Shown here: one piece after another, positions 1 through 12,536 of the stretch
Layout: every line of letters begins with the position of its first letter
Position numbering within the stretch: position 1 is the stretch's first letter
Assembly (NCBI GenBank): GCA_036250225.1
Contig: JAPZLL010000040.1
Location: forward strand, 248,001-312,000
Length of the DNA: 64,000 bases
Direction: 5' to 3'
Source of the DNA: Cercophora sp. LCS_1
Taxonomy: Eukaryota > Ascomycota > Sordariomycetes > Sordariales > Lasiosphaeriaceae
The notes under the pieces: model-generated
Told to the model about the DNA's origin: nothing
Seen by the model: only the letters and a program-made list of their open reading frames with translations
The model's database searches: none
Made by a program: the position numbers and the translations under genes

Positions 1-1484
1 TATTTTCCAATGCAAAATGGAAGGGGCGTGGTTCTTCTTCGTTTTCTGCTCAACAGTGCAAAAGGGGGCGTTGGTGGGATGCTGACCGTGTCTCAAACCA
101 CCGTTTACAAGGCAGCTTCTAGCAACTCAGCTCGATTTTACACCACTCACCGACAACGTGTCCGAACAACATGAGTCACTAACATGGTAAAGGAATTTGG
201 ACACGCCACCAAAAGTTCCCTCAGAAACTGTCAGAACGGTCCGGGACCTTGCCGGAAGACACACCGGGACACGTCACCTCCCTCCACCAAACTCACACCC
301 TCGCCAACACCGCCCACCGACATCAAGCCCTCGCGCCAAGCCCTAATATTCCCATTCCGTTACAAACACGAAACAGAATCACAACTATGGACATGTGATC
401 AGATCCCGAACGGCAAGGCTGCGCCCGCCCGACGCGGACCCAACCCGCGACCTGACCTGGCCAGGCCAGCCAGGCAACCCGCCTAGCCTAGCCTAGCCTG
501 GCGGCCCCTGCGCACCCGTTTGCATCCGTAGGCTGCTCTGCAGGCACGGGGGCACCGGAGGCCAGTTTCTGAGCAGTCGATTCTTTGGCTGATTCCATTT
601 TGTAGGTTTGGTGTCACCTGGGTGGTGCGGGAGTGAGTTCCCGGGTCCCCCGGCCCCGTGGCTGTGTCAACATGAAGTCGGGGATGTTCCCCGCCCGTAG
701 TGTAGTGGCCTGCCGGCAGTGAGAGTTGTGGTACCGTTTGGCATCATAAACTTTAGTGTGAACGAGGAAATGAGAGGTCATGCCGGGTGGTGGAGGATCG
801 CCTGCGGATGTGGTGGGGGATCGCCTGCGGATGTGGCGGTGTTTTGAGCGGGGAGGTTCCCGGTTGAGTCCCGACAAGTTGGGTCCATCACGCTTCGGAC
901 GTTGAATTTCGGCAGGGGAAACGGGAAATGTCAAGGGAGAACCCGACGAAGGCTTAGTCACTTGTCCCTCAGGTTCAGCGGTATCATGAGTGTAATCCAT
1001 ACTCAATAAACTAAACAAGTTACATCCTAACCGACCTGAGCATCGCCGGCCACACAAACAACACAACGTCAAGGCTACCCAATCCGCCCGGTGTATATCT
1101 TTTTTGTCACCTTTTCCTACCCTACCTAGACCAAGCCCCAAGCCCCCAAAAATGCTGTCCAACAAGCCAAACGAATTATGCCGTAAACACCCGTCCTAAT
1201 TTTGTTTCCTAGTCCAAGGGCTGTTGATCCGTCCCGCCTGATCGTCCTCTCGTAATTTATCCCACCTGCCTCCTATTATTCAACGGCCCTGGTGTGAGGA
1301 TGGGATCAAAGTTGAACCAGTTTCCCAACGAAAGTGTGTGGAGGGAGGAGCTTGATCCAATGTGCAACGCTTCCTAGTAACCAAAAGTACTCCGGGCCAT
1401 GACTCATACATCATTTCCAAGTGTTCCCGGCACCGTATGTGCCGTGTCAAAAGGCAACCCCGTCTAGCAACACCACAATGAGTG
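1..1484. other. intergenic region, left edge
   Basis: I see no convincing coding sequence here. The short open frames are low-complexity and lack family motifs. Near 480-500 there is a run of CCTAG units, and at 795-836 a short direct repeat (listed separately). The right end should contain the 3' UTR of the CCCH zinc-finger gene, which is read leftwards and stops at 1485. Confidence 0.5.
795..836. repeat. 19-bp direct repeat, two copies
   Basis: The 19-mer ggatcgcctgcggatgtgg occurs at 795-813 and again at 818-836, a period of 23 bp. Both copies are exact and lie in non-coding DNA. No function can be inferred. Confidence 0.8.
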
Positions 1485-3651
1485 TCATCTGCCACCAACA
1501 GTCTCGACTGTCCCGCTCCCACTACGAGAGTTGCTGCCGTTGACTCCTGCAGCACCCCGATTGGTTTGCACCGCCGAGGCGTATGTCCACCCCGCACTTA
1601 GGGGGCTGGACACGCCCACATGGCCCCCGGATGCCCTCTTTCGTGCCCTGACTTGGGCATCATCCTCTTCCTCCATGCTGAAGACAAAGGCCGGGTCCTC
1701 CTCGTCAATCGGTGTGGTGAAACGTCCAGTCACGCTAGACCCAATGGAACCGCTGCTGACATGGCGCTCCAGACCACGCTCCCGTTCTCGCTCCTTGCCG
1801 ATAACACCGGCAATAGGGCTTGAGCCGGTGTTGCGGGCGGCGTTAGGATGTAGATGGGGACTGGTGCTGAGAGGAGCGTCATCACCTAGACGGGTCCGTC
1901 TCAACTGCTGTGTGAGCACCGAAAGCGACTCGCCTCCGTTGTTGGCGGAGCCAGGTCGATCACCACTGTCTACGTTGAACTCTGTGATGGCACTCGCCAA
2001 GCTCGAGTTGCGCAACGGGCTTCCGACGTGGCCAAAGGCTGAAACATTCTTCAACGACCGGGACGAGCCACCCAGCTCCAATGCTTCCTCGTCCCGCTGT
2101 CTCTGGAAGAACGAGCCCCACCGGCTAGGGCTTGCTGCGGCTGCCGGGCTGCCAAACTTTGTCGTCGCAACCGGTAGAGAATCGGTTAGTGGCTCGGAGC
2201 AATCCACTCCCCGAATAGTACCGGCGGTCGACCCTCTCCTGGCCTTTTCGGCAGGGGTCAGCACCTCGTTAGCTAGAGCGCCTGGCACGTAATCTTCCTC
2301 GAACAGAAAGCCGGGCTCCCAGTCCCGGTCAATCTTAGGTGCGCTGCTGCTCATGAGTCGCGGCTTGGAGAACCGAAGCGAGCTGCTGTGCATAGTCTTC
2401 TTGCCATAATACTCCTCGCCGCCCAGTAGTGTGAGCCCCTGCGCGGCAGAACCGACGGGAGGGCTGCTCCCAAAGCCGTTGATATCGGCGACGTCGATGG
2501 CTGAAGGTGAGAGATGATCTCCGGGTCCAAACGCGGAGTCGTGTAAAAGCTTGAGCGTTTCCGAGGTGCGGCCGTCTTTAGCTGCGTTGAGCGAAGGCGA
2601 GGGCGACTCGAGGCCGAACTTGGAAGGGACCGAGGACGGCCAGGGTCCATATCGTGCGGCATGCGAGATGCCGTTGCTATCGAACGATGCAGGGAGCGGG
2701 GCATCAAGCACCGAAAGGCCCTTTCCGTTCACCGGCGACAAGCCAAGCCCGAATCGGTTGGTATCTTCATCGCGTGGCGAGCCGTAGGCCGAGGTGGGGT
2801 TCGACGTGTACGTGGTGTCGATTGTGGGCAGGCCTCCCTCTAAGCTCGGCTGTCTGCCTAGCTGATGGCCATATCGCTCGTCGCCATATGGGGCGGTACC
2901 GTTGAAGCCGGGGCTGGCATCGGCGCGCAGGAACGAGTTCGTCAAGGCGCTGTTGGACGGCGGATGGTAAGCTGTGAGGTTCACACGCGCTCCAAGTGCA
3001 ACGGGGGGTGCCGCGCCGATCGTCAAGTTGCCATTCTTTCCGTAGTTGATGCGCCGGCCGTCGGGGAGCATATGGATGTTGGCGCACTTGGGGCCAAATT
3101 TGCAGTTACCCTAAGCGGCGTGGCACAGCAAGTCAGTACAACACGGCTAGAGACCTCGACTCCCGGCTGTGTTGCCCCTGGTACGACGCCGTCGTCGGGC
3201 GTGGTCCGGGCAGTCGGGAACGCGGGGATTTCTGCCACGCACCTTTGCAAAGTACTTGCATACCGTCTCGGCGGCAGCGCCGAGGTCATGGCTGAAGGGA
3301 CAGGCATTGCCCGCCTGGCAGGCGCCCTGCCGGAAGAACTTGCACGGGACGTGCGATGTATCTGCAACCGGAAGGCATCAGGTTAGCTGTCTGGCTCCTC
3401 AAGCGGGGCGGGAGTCGGCGACAGGGCCAGCAGCGACGTCCGCTGCTTATCGCGGGGAAGGGGGACCTACTCGGAGGGCTCCTGGGCCCGTCGAATCTGT
3501 TTCCTGCCGGCATTGGGTTCACAATGCCATTGGATCGGGCGTTCGAAGACTGGATGTTGAGACTGCCGCTGCGCGCGTGGCGGAACTCGGTCGTGTTGGA
3601 CGCTGGCATGGTTTTTGCTGGCAGACGTTGAGCCGACGAGAGTGTGCGCAC
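1485..3651 (-). CDS. CCCH-type zinc finger protein
   Basis: Three exons on the minus strand: 3651-3471, 3361-3243 and 3110-1485, giving about 641 aa. The introns (3470-3362 and 3242-3111) have GT..AG ends and keep frame. Two C-x7-C-x5-C-x3-H fingers are visible. Finger 1 (about residues 67-85, beginning CKFFRQGAC) lies in exon 2; finger 2 (about 95-113) is split by the second intron and rebuilt only by splicing (CKYFAK|GNCKFGPKC). The remaining 500+ residues are Ser/Gly/Pro-rich and look disordered, with an acidic patch near the C-terminus (DEEDPAFVFSMEEED). Tandem CCCH fingers usually bind RNA, so a post-transcriptional role is likely by family. The start is uncertain: ATG at 3651 or the in-frame ATG at 3609 (MPASN). 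Confidence 0.85.
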
Positions 3652-6600
3652 AAGAGGCGGAGGGGGGAAATTTGGGCGGTGGAGGGGCGGCCCGATTCTT
3701 TAGCAGCACGCGCGCGTGGGTGGACAGGGCGCAAATCAGCTTGAGAGGGGCAGCAGCCAGGGCAGCAGCTGGCTGCCGTCAATTGGACATGCACCTGCCA
3801 ACCTCAACCTTAATGCTTTGAGATCACCAGGAGGACAAAATCGAGGTCTTGAGTTAGTGGAATGAGACTGGGAGTATCCAAGAGTTTGGGGAACGTCGGT
3901 GACGGGTCGATGTTGTCTCAGCAAAGGGGAGGAGCGAGCCCAAAAAAGGGGGGTAAGGTAGGGGAGTCGCGGGATGTATAAATGAGGCGAGCCGAGACTT
4001 GGGTCAGAAGTGCAACTCAAGGTGCAGCTGGACGGGATGTTTGCTCAAGACTCGAATCGCTGGTGTCTAGTCGGGTATCCGCCTCTTGGTGCAGGAGGGC
4101 CACGCGCGATGTATTGCCGGCGCAGGGACGACGTCGAGACGAAGGGTCCTTCCAGCAATTAGCCCAGTGTAAAGCTGGAATTCGAGTCACTCGTCGTCAA
4201 TGTCGGCTCTGAAGGAGGAGACGAGAGGGGAGGGCAGCAATGGAGCAGCAAGATAGACGGGAGCTTGGGACGCGGCTCACGTCTTGTTAGGCCAACGATT
4301 GAAGCTGGAGGGAGCTGCAGCAGGCAGCGGGGTCAATGTCGACTTTTAGGGCTCAGAGGATGAAGGTTGCGGGCTCGCGGGTGGCACGCAACGCAAGCTT
4401 GAGTCACGCCAGAGCACCAACTCGCTGACGGCACAAAAACGGACCCTGTCCCAGTCCCGAACCCTGCCTGCCCTGCAGCTGGCGATGTGCAGATGGGTGG
4501 CAGATGGGATCATGGATTGCGGGCAGATTTGCACCTGGGAGAGCAGCGCCCCCGCCTTCTGGGGTCAAAATGGATGTCACCAGGCAGAGTGGGGGTCTGG
4601 GCACCTGCACTCGCGACTTCCCTTAGAACTGACTGGCAACCTCACACAGCCCAACGGAAGCGCGGCGTTGGCTGGCTTGGAGCATGGATTATGGAAAGTG
4701 CCTGCCCGTATTCCACTTCCGTGGTTTCCGCGCAGCGCAACAACGCAGCCTCCACCAAACCGTCCTGTCCGGAACGGTTGGCCTCGTCGGTTCTCGGTGA
4801 GAAGAACTCCAAAGCCACCTTCACGGTGAAGCGTCAAGACCCGCTCTCTGCAACTAGCTGTCCTTGTCCTTGGTCCGCACGCCACATGATCTCTCAGCAG
4901 ACCCTCACGCATCGGCTTTGGCTTGGCCAGATCCGAGTGCCACGCGAGACCAACGGCTTTGGGACGACCGGCGTCTCTCTGGCGAGGCGGTCTAGCACGT
5001 TGACGCCGACAAAAGTTGAGATGTGACAAGAGCGGTTGCTGACCAGGGCTCTCGGCGAGCTGCGGTGGTCGTTGGACTCGATCGATTCGGCATGCTTACC
5101 AACTCAGAAACAGGTTACGTCTGCTCACTGCATCAAATCCTGTCCGTAATTATGCAGCGCGCCTGACTGACAGACAGCTGGAGACGACGAGGCCCGTGAT
5201 CAGTATTGCGGAATATGCAGCGCTGATTTCTGAGTTTAACCAGAGCGCTTCAGGACCATCGAGAGCAGAAGCGAGCAAGCGACCCCCCACTCGACATGCA
5301 AGCAGCCGCTGAGAGGTCTTCTTGCTGCTCGAAACTGTCTGCCGAACCACGGCGCCGAAGCGAGAGCGGACCTCATCTGTTTGTCCGCGCACCTTCACGG
5401 CGCGAGACATCAGTTCGCGCAATGCCCCGCCATTCGCCCCCGCACGCTGATAGGCCGGTGGCCAGTGCAGCGAGATGCAGCCGTCTGAGTCTGGGGAAGC
5501 GGAGGCGCGATAAGCAGCAGAGATAGGAGACCCTCGGCCATGGGATGACGTTGCACCCGCGCCGTGAGCGACCGCGTTCTCGGCCTGGAGCGTCAATTGC
5601 GGACAACCCACCTGCATAAGACACGAGGGCTTGCGCTTATTTTGTCCCAGGCCCAGCATGCGATGCGGCTCTCGATTTGGATGGCCTACACATCGACGTC
5701 AGCGCTGCTGGTGAACATGACCGGCCGGACGGACGACGAGCCCTCGCCGCGACGTCTTGCCGGACTTTTCTGTCATCAGCCAAAAGTTCCCCGACTGGAA
5801 TCGCGTGGCGTCGTGCCGCTCTCTGGCATGTGAAACTAGCTCCCAGCCCGTCGCAGATGTTTCGAAACCCAGCAGTTGCCAGCACCACAAAGCTCAACTC
5901 CATGTCTCAGCATCTCCACGCGCCGCGCTTTGTTCAGCTCGTGTCGGTGTGACCTAGGTGGACGATCTTGACCGCACTTTGCATCCCACCAAACCGGCCT
6001 GGTGCAGCGCTCGGGCCACACCTCCAACGTCTCGCATCTCTTGCATCTCCTCGCCGAGTGTCAGTCCAACCTGACGACGCTGCCGTGCTGTCTTCTCCGC
6101 TCCTCCGCGCTCGCTGCTACTGTGGTTTTTGTGGTCTCGCTGTAACCCATCCGATGGGTATAGCGGCATTCCCGGCAGATGGCAGATGGCAGATGATCTG
6201 CCCTGATCTTGCTCCGTGTTGCGCGGCACGGGTGGGCCAGCGGGCGGTCCCACCGTCGTCCCACTGAACGGCAGTAAACGGCAGCAAACGGCACAGGGCC
6301 GTGATACAACGCATCCCGTCGCTATCAGCCGATGCCCGGTTCTTCCAACCCAGCAACCATCAATGCTGTTCTTTTGGTGAGATGCCAGGCAAGCTCCTGG
6401 CCCGAGAACACGATGTGGCGCTCGCCGCGCATGCAAGAAATAACACCCCTGTGTCGCTGGCTTGGCCGTCAACGGCGTCCTACATCCGTCCGCCTTGAGT
6501 CGTAAACGACGCCTGCCTGCCGCGCGCACAGCACAATTACATAAACAACTTCAAACAGGACAGCTACCCATCGCTAGCTCCACCTCGGACTCACTCAGAA

Positions 6601-9600
6601 GACGGAGCGTTTGGCCCGCCGACGCTATCCCAAGCCACCGAAAATAACATGTTCTTGCATTTGAGCGCCTTGTGACGAGATTGCTTTGTTTGGCACAGCC
6701 TGCCTGTCATAACTCGGACGGAAATGGCGTTCTCGGGTTGCACAACCCCAGCGCCATCTCGGTCGAGCCCCAACGCTCGTACGCCCCGAGACCCGACGCC
6801 AGGTTGGCTAGCTGGCTGCCATAAAGCGTGTCGCTGCTCGCACCTCACCCCACACCCCCCTCTACACGCACTATCCAGCAGCTTGCTAGCCTGATGAGTC
6901 TCCGGCGCAGCACTCGCTCGCTGGCTTCCCAGTTTGCCGGCTTGCTCAGTTCGGATAGTCTCCGATCTTGCAACCCTGACCCTCGCGCTTGACGCCCCGC
7001 ACCCGCACCCGGTTCCATCGTTCAGCATGCCCGGGTCGCTTCTTGCAAGATGCGCCTCGTCTGAAGGCAAACTGCACGCGAGATTCGTCGTTGGCGGCCT
7101 TTTGCTCGCTAACGGGTGTCCGCAGATGCGAGGGCGGGAGCTGCAGTTGCCGGCGATCTGGCAGCGTCGATGACATGTCGACCAGCCGGCCGCGATCGTG
7201 GGCACCAGACGGCTTCAGACGAGACCCCAGGTGCCCCGCGTTCGACGCAGCGGGCGAAGCCCTCTTGGCCTGGGTTTGCGGGATCTCCAATGCGCGGAGC
7301 TGGCTTGCGCATCCTATGCAGTCGGGGACGAGTGTGATCGCTGATGGCCCGCGCCAGCAAATCATGGGCCGAGTTGGTGCACCCTCTTGTCATGGGCTGC
7401 AGTTGGACGACACCCTCCCGCGGAGCTTTCATCTAGGGCCTCGCCATGGACCCCATGCAACCCAGGATCAAGACTCCGCAGTCCTGGATATCGGCCACCG
7501 GCCACAGCAACAGGCAATCTATTGCTCATAGCACTCGTATTAAGGTGCTGTCGCCGTCACTTTTTGTTGCGCGTGACTTGGCTTGGCCGTCAACACCATG
7601 GAGGACCGCCCGGCAGTCCTGGTCTCGTCTGTCTCTGGTGCCCACCATCTTGGGCCGCCTGTGGTCTGATCCCAACTTTGCTATTAGTAAAGCGACCCTC
7701 CGCAAACATTCCCATGCTTCGTCGTTTCGCTTTCCCATGGCCGGCTATGCTCCTTCTTGACCCGTCCACGCACACCTGGCCAGTTTCTATCTAGCGCCCG
7801 CCCTCCGCCGGCCGTCATGGCCCTCCTTCAGTGACCAAGCACCGAATGGCGCTTCTGAAGCCTTGTTTCCCCAGATTTTATCACGCCTGGTGCAAGCCAC
7901 CAAGCACCCTTGAGGGCGTCGGGGTAAGCCACGCTGCCCTCTCCTAATGTCTCGGCCAATATTCGTCCATCTCATCCTCGCCCGTCGGGACTGGCAGGTC
8001 ACTTGCCCCGTCAAAGTACAACCCACGGCCGGAGATGTCCGTGTTCTGGGAGACCAGTCTTTTCGACGCCCATGACCTTCAGCCGAAGGTCTTTTCCAAT
8101 CCCCGAAGACGGAACGACACGCAGCCGAGACGAAAACAAGCATCTATGGGCTACACACGTCCGAGTTGAGATCTGCCTTTGCTCCCGAGCCTCCCGACTG
8201 CAATCCTCCCTCGCGGCCAGCGTGGTTTGCCCGGCATCTATCAAACAGCAGTCGGTCAGCGGGCCAATAAGAGGTTCGATCGAGCCTCATCAGTTGCTCG
8301 GTCACACCCTCTTGCCCATGACCCTCTTCACCTGGACCCACCCACACACACTGGCCCGTCTCTCTCTCTGTCTTGCTGCCTCGGCCGGGGCTGGCGACCA
8401 GCAAGAGCAAGCGGTCGGCGGGTCCTTTGTTGCGCTCTGGACAAACGGGCGCGTCCTCTTGTTTTTGCCGTCGACGCGTTTACTCAGCGCCATGATACCC
8501 TCCCATCAACTCATCAACACCCGTAGCTGCTGCTCTGCTTGCCACTGTGTCCTTGTCTCCGTCCCCGACACCACCACTCCTTTGCCACTAGAACCAGAGC
8601 AGACAGACCGGACACACATGCAAGGCAAGAGATCGGACCGGTTCCCGTTACGACGCAAGCTGAACCCACGACACCACCAATATCATAACATGACCATTTC
8701 CTTTCTTTCTCTCTCTCTCCGTTCCGCTCCCCGTCCGGATCCGTTTGGCTCGCCTCGCCCTACCCAGACAGAGAACCCACCCTGACAAGTATCCTTGTAT
8801 TTCGCGTATCGGATGATCAATGTGGTGTCGTGCTATATGGCGGCTTCCACCGATTTACTCATGTAGGCAAGTCGCGGCCTTCCAGACATAAATTGCACGC
8901 ATGGAATTCAGAACAGCAGAGTGCATGCTTCCCGTCAGGTGGGTTTGGTGTTTCTAAACTTGGCTTTCCGTTCCTACCAATGTAATGTACATGATGCATG
9001 TACATGTACCATTTTGTGTGGATTCAAAGTGGTTGCTTGGGGTGTTTGATTATATGACGGCAGGGCAGGGGTCATTTGATCAACCTGAGCGTCAGCCGCT
9101 GGTGGGCGTCCTGCCCGCAGGAGCGTGGGGGTTTTACCGTTTTGTATAACTTGGCCCGTATGATGGATTTGGCTTGGTACCTACCTAGGTACCTAGGTAG
9201 GTACTTGGAGTGTATCATATGTTTTTGTGCTTCCGTTTTTGTGTGTTACACTCGCGCTGGATTGCGCCTACGGATTTACCTCAGCTTGGCTTGGCTTGTC
9301 TTGGCTTGGTTTTTTCCCCCCCCTAAAGCTTGGTCTTGCTGATGTGCCTTGATTTGGTGTTTTATGTTTTGGCTTTTTTTTTCCGCTGCCGTGACTACCT
9401 ACGGTCGCCGACTGGCGTCTGAGACAACGAATAATCGGACCCCGAGGGATGGGTCGCGACCAGTGCTGGGTTGGTGTCGAGTGGAGTGATGGCTCGCCTC
9501 GCACTTGGGCGGTTGCTTGCATTGTGCGACGAGGGGATTCCTCACGCGTGTTCGGCTTCTTTTCGCCACCGAGTGGGTTAATGCGGATGCATATCGATGG

Positions 9601-9879
9601 TTTGGGAAGAGAGTTTTGGAACTCGTGAGCTTTGGGGTTTCAGTGCATGCGTGCGGTGGTACATTGTTTTGTTTTTCTTTTTCCTGGGAAAGAGAGAAAG
9701 GCGTGAGGAGGGAATTCTGGAGATGATACCAAAAGGGAAATTCACCGAACTCGGTTTGTGGTACAAATGTTTGGGCTGCATCATGAGGCTTGAGGAGCTT
9801 CTATTCCGATGAGAATTGGGGACTTCATTTGGAGAGGTTGCATTGTGTGTGAGATTGGTCTTCTAGAACTGTGACTCGT
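3652..9879. other. long gene-free region (6.2 kb)
   Basis: No open frame here looks like a protein. The longest (minus 5954-6529, plus 8003-8785) are Arg/Ser/Pro-rich, lack domains and have no codon pattern like the neighbours. The DNA contains short purine and pyrimidine runs, small repeats (for example GGCAGAT units near 6176 and AAACGGCA units near 6268) and a palindrome at 9177-9204. It probably holds the promoter and leader of the CCCH gene, and could hold a non-coding RNA, which cannot be seen from sequence alone. Confidence 0.5.
9177..9204. repeat. 28-bp perfect palindrome
   Basis: Positions 9177-9204 equal their own reverse complement. The sequence is built from GTAC, CTACC and CTAGG units around a central GTAC. 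It lies in non-coding DNA about 680 bp beyond the 3' end of the CorA-like gene. It could form a cruciform or be the target of a dimeric factor. No loop separates the arms, so it is not a terminator-like hairpin. Confidence 0.75.
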
Positions 9880-11565
9880 CTAGACGCGGCTACGTTCGGC
9901 TTTTTCGCGTTTGGGGCGGACGAGAGATGATGCTGATCGGACCAAGGACCTCATGCCGATGGAGATGCGCTTGAGGTTGGTGCCGTAGTAGTAGAGGTAG
10001 AGGACGATGGCGGTGAGGCCGCCCGACATGGGGAAGAAGATCCACCAAAGTGGTGACAGGATTCTTTCGGCCTCAGGGGATGAGTCTTGACTGGGAACGG
10101 GGATGGGATTGGTGTTGGCTTGCCAGTCAAAGACTCCCATGGAGAGGAACGTCTAGATTATGTCAGCTGGCAGTCAATCAGACCTGCTGAGGGATGGAAA
10201 CTGTCGACTTACACACACGAACGTCGCTGGCAGGAAGACCATTGTCAAGACCGCGATGGCCTTCATCTTGGCCGTTTCCATTCGTGCAATGTTGGCGGTT
10301 TCCTGCTGATGCGTCAGTTCATCAACATGACCCCTGAGATCGTATCTGGGACCTACAACTTGGAACGCCAGCCCTCCTGTTCCCAAGATGCCTTCACACA
10401 CCCTGCTCCTTGCATCATACTCTCGAACCAACCTGTCGAGATACTCTCGCGGTTCCAAGAGCGGCAGTTGCTTCTTGCCAGTTGCGTCCAGAGGATCTGG
10501 CATGTCCTTGGGAAAGTCATCACCCATGTGTTCCCTAAAACTCAAAATCTCCGCCTTCCACTGCTCAAGCTGATCCCTGAGGAAGAGCACATCCTTGTAG
10601 ATATCGATGATGTCTGTGCTGCTGACTACCAGATTACCAACAAGTGCGAGCATGTTGTAGTTGTGGTCATTGACAAGCCTGAAGTGGTGCTTTTTCTCAA
10701 TCTCAAGAAAGATGTTGATGAGAGCGAATGGTTGCAGGGTTGCTTTACCAGCGAACTCGAGGCGTTGGTGGACAGTCTCAACGTGAGTATTCTCGTAGCC
10801 AAGAAACAGGGCGTAGAGGCGTTTGGCAGTGGGGAAATAAGTGATAGAAAGGGCGTGGTCGGGAGAAAGTGCTACAGATGTCCGTAGGATATAGGCTGTT
10901 TGTTTTGTCAATGGCTTGTGAAGGGATGCGGTCTCGGGATGGGCCACTTACACACGCACGGGATGCCGGCGTTTTCGAGGGTTCCGGTCGAGTATGAGAT
11001 GCGGCAGATGGAATGTGCACCCCGGTTCAGAATGATGTGCAGCGCTTGATGAATGTGAAGTTTGGACACCATATTCTTGAATGTCTCTTCTTCTACGGGT
11101 AGCTGCCTCAGTTTTACAGCATTGTGTGAGCCCAAAGGGAGATCGCCGTATGGTGGAAAGGATGGGAGAATGCTATTCAAGCGTGAGCGCGGGCCATTCG
11201 AGTAGTTGAGTGGTGTTTCGCACATAATTGACGCAGTTGGCCCGTTAGTAGCACTGTTTGCCAAGGGAAGCTGCTCGAAAGTCAGAGTCAGTGTCGGTTT
11301 GTGAGACACCAGACCTTGTTCATACCTGGTTCAAATATGTTCCCCAATCTTGTCCCGTTGTCAGAACTTTTGAATGTGTCTGTTTCTCATACTCTGGTTT
11401 CGTGATTGTTGGCTCGTATTGAATCGCAACTGTCGCTGGCCATGTTATGTTTTCAACATCTTGCAAGACTCTCTCTGGTGATTGCGCCTCTTTTTCGGGA
11501 CTGTAGAACGTGAAACTAGCATACTGGTTGTCGCGGAAGTCCGGTCCTCTCCAAAGGAGGTCCAT
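9880..11565 (-). CDS. CorA-like membrane transporter family protein
   Basis: Four exons on the minus strand: 11565-11326, 11270-10952, 10895-10213 and 10152-9880, giving 504 aa. All three introns are 55-60 nt, start GTATGA or GTAAGT, and keep frame. The C-terminus has the CorA arrangement: a long helical region, then a hydrophobic helix (KAIAVLTMVFLPATFVC continuing over the splice as TFLSMGVFDW), a short loop and a second helix (WWIFFPMSGGLTAIVLYLYYY), ending in a basic tail. The bacterial signature GMN is not present after helix 1; SMGVFDW stands there, as in many fungal CorA-like proteins of unproven substrate. A divalent-cation role is therefore family inference only. Divergently arranged with the MCFG-A gene, 411 bp away. 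Confidence 0.8.
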
Positions 11566-11976
11566 CTGGCGGGTTATTTTAACGTAGTTGTGCAGGTGTG
11601 TTCTTGCTTGACTCTTTAGCGTTGGTAGGGAGTCATGTCTGGCTGCGCTGGGTCGGGAGTTCGGTTGCTTCTCGGCGTGCTCACTCGCAGTCTTTTAGGC
11701 CGTCATGGACTTCTGTTCAGTTCCGGCACGTCACGAGACAACTGGCAGTGGACAATAGGTCGTGATCTGCCCAACTGGGCATAGTCTTGCCCAATCGTTT
11801 GCCCTGCAGCCCCAAGTTTTGGGCCGCAACCTCTGCAGCTCCAGCACTGCATGCCCAGCGCATGAAAACTGCCAGCTTCCCTGTCTTTGCTCATAAATTC
11901 ACATATTCATTGAAACTCGTGATCCCAAATCCTATACACACTATCCCGGTCGTTAAATCTTAAACACTCACCAACA
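11566..11976. promoter_or_regulatory. divergent intergenic region
   Basis: This 411-bp gap separates the start of the CorA-like gene (minus) from the start of MCFG-A (plus), so both promoters should lie here. No coding sequence and no clear regulatory motif is visible. Confidence 0.4.
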
Positions 11977-12371
11977 ATGTGCTTTGGCAGCAAGCCCCCT
12001 CGGGCCGCCAAGCTGCCCGTGAGGAAGTTTCCGCTCGAAATGGCTTACGGCGGCGACCCGAAGAAGCTCTACAAGCTTCTCGACTCCATTTATGGCGGCC
12101 GAGGCGGATACGAACTCAAGGTCGGTACTGCAATACCTTATGCATGTTTATCCCCGCACCCTGTGGGCACGTGGCTGATGACCCAACCTCCAGATCGCTC
12201 AGGGCGCTTATGTCCTCCGAGCAAAGCGATCTTTGACTCCTGTAAGTATTCATTTGCTTCTTTGATGTTTGTGTCTAATTCGGTAACCTCTCGTTGGAAC
12301 AGGACGAATCCCGCCGTGTCGAGTCCCTCAGAGATCACTACGAACAAGGCAGCAAGACAGCAATGCTGTAA
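11977..12371 (+). CDS. small MCFG-family protein A (86 aa)
   Basis: Three exons, 11977-12120, 12194-12241 and 12303-12371, encode 86 aa. Both introns are phase 0 with good sites (GTCGGT..CCAG and GTAAGT..ACAG). The protein begins MCFGSKPPRAAK, followed by a compact core (KKLYKLLDSIYGGRGGYEL, then AYVLRAKRSLTPDE) and ends QGSKTAML. No known domain is recognised. It is clearly related to the protein at 16041-16440: same MCFG start, same L..LL...(Y/F)G.G core, same (A/P).R.LT..E motif, and a phase-0 intron at the identical place after RSLTP/RHLTA. It converges on the kinase gene, with 165 bp between stops. The Cys at position 2 could be lipidated, but this is speculation. Confidence 0.75.
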
Positions 12372-12536
12372 TGGCTTCAAACGAATGGGACAACAGAATA
12401 AATAATATTACATTGCATTTATTTTACATGTGTCCCAACCGATATGTACTGCCAGTATACCTACCTATATATGCCTTACCCTTTACCCTTTCTCCATGCT
12501 CCCGACTTATTGCCATCTACACTCGTAACTTTGTAT

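Noticed and set aside
1531..2292. 253-codon plus-strand open frame over the CCCH gene
   Set aside because: It is antisense to the Ser/Pro-rich exon of the zinc-finger gene; the minus-strand frame joins exactly to the CCCH exons, so the plus frame is a shadow.
8003..8785. 260-codon plus-strand open frame
   Set aside because: Rich in Ser, Arg, Leu and Pro without any motif, overlapping pyrimidine-rich DNA, with competing open frames on the other strand. It looks like chance in GC-rich non-coding sequence.
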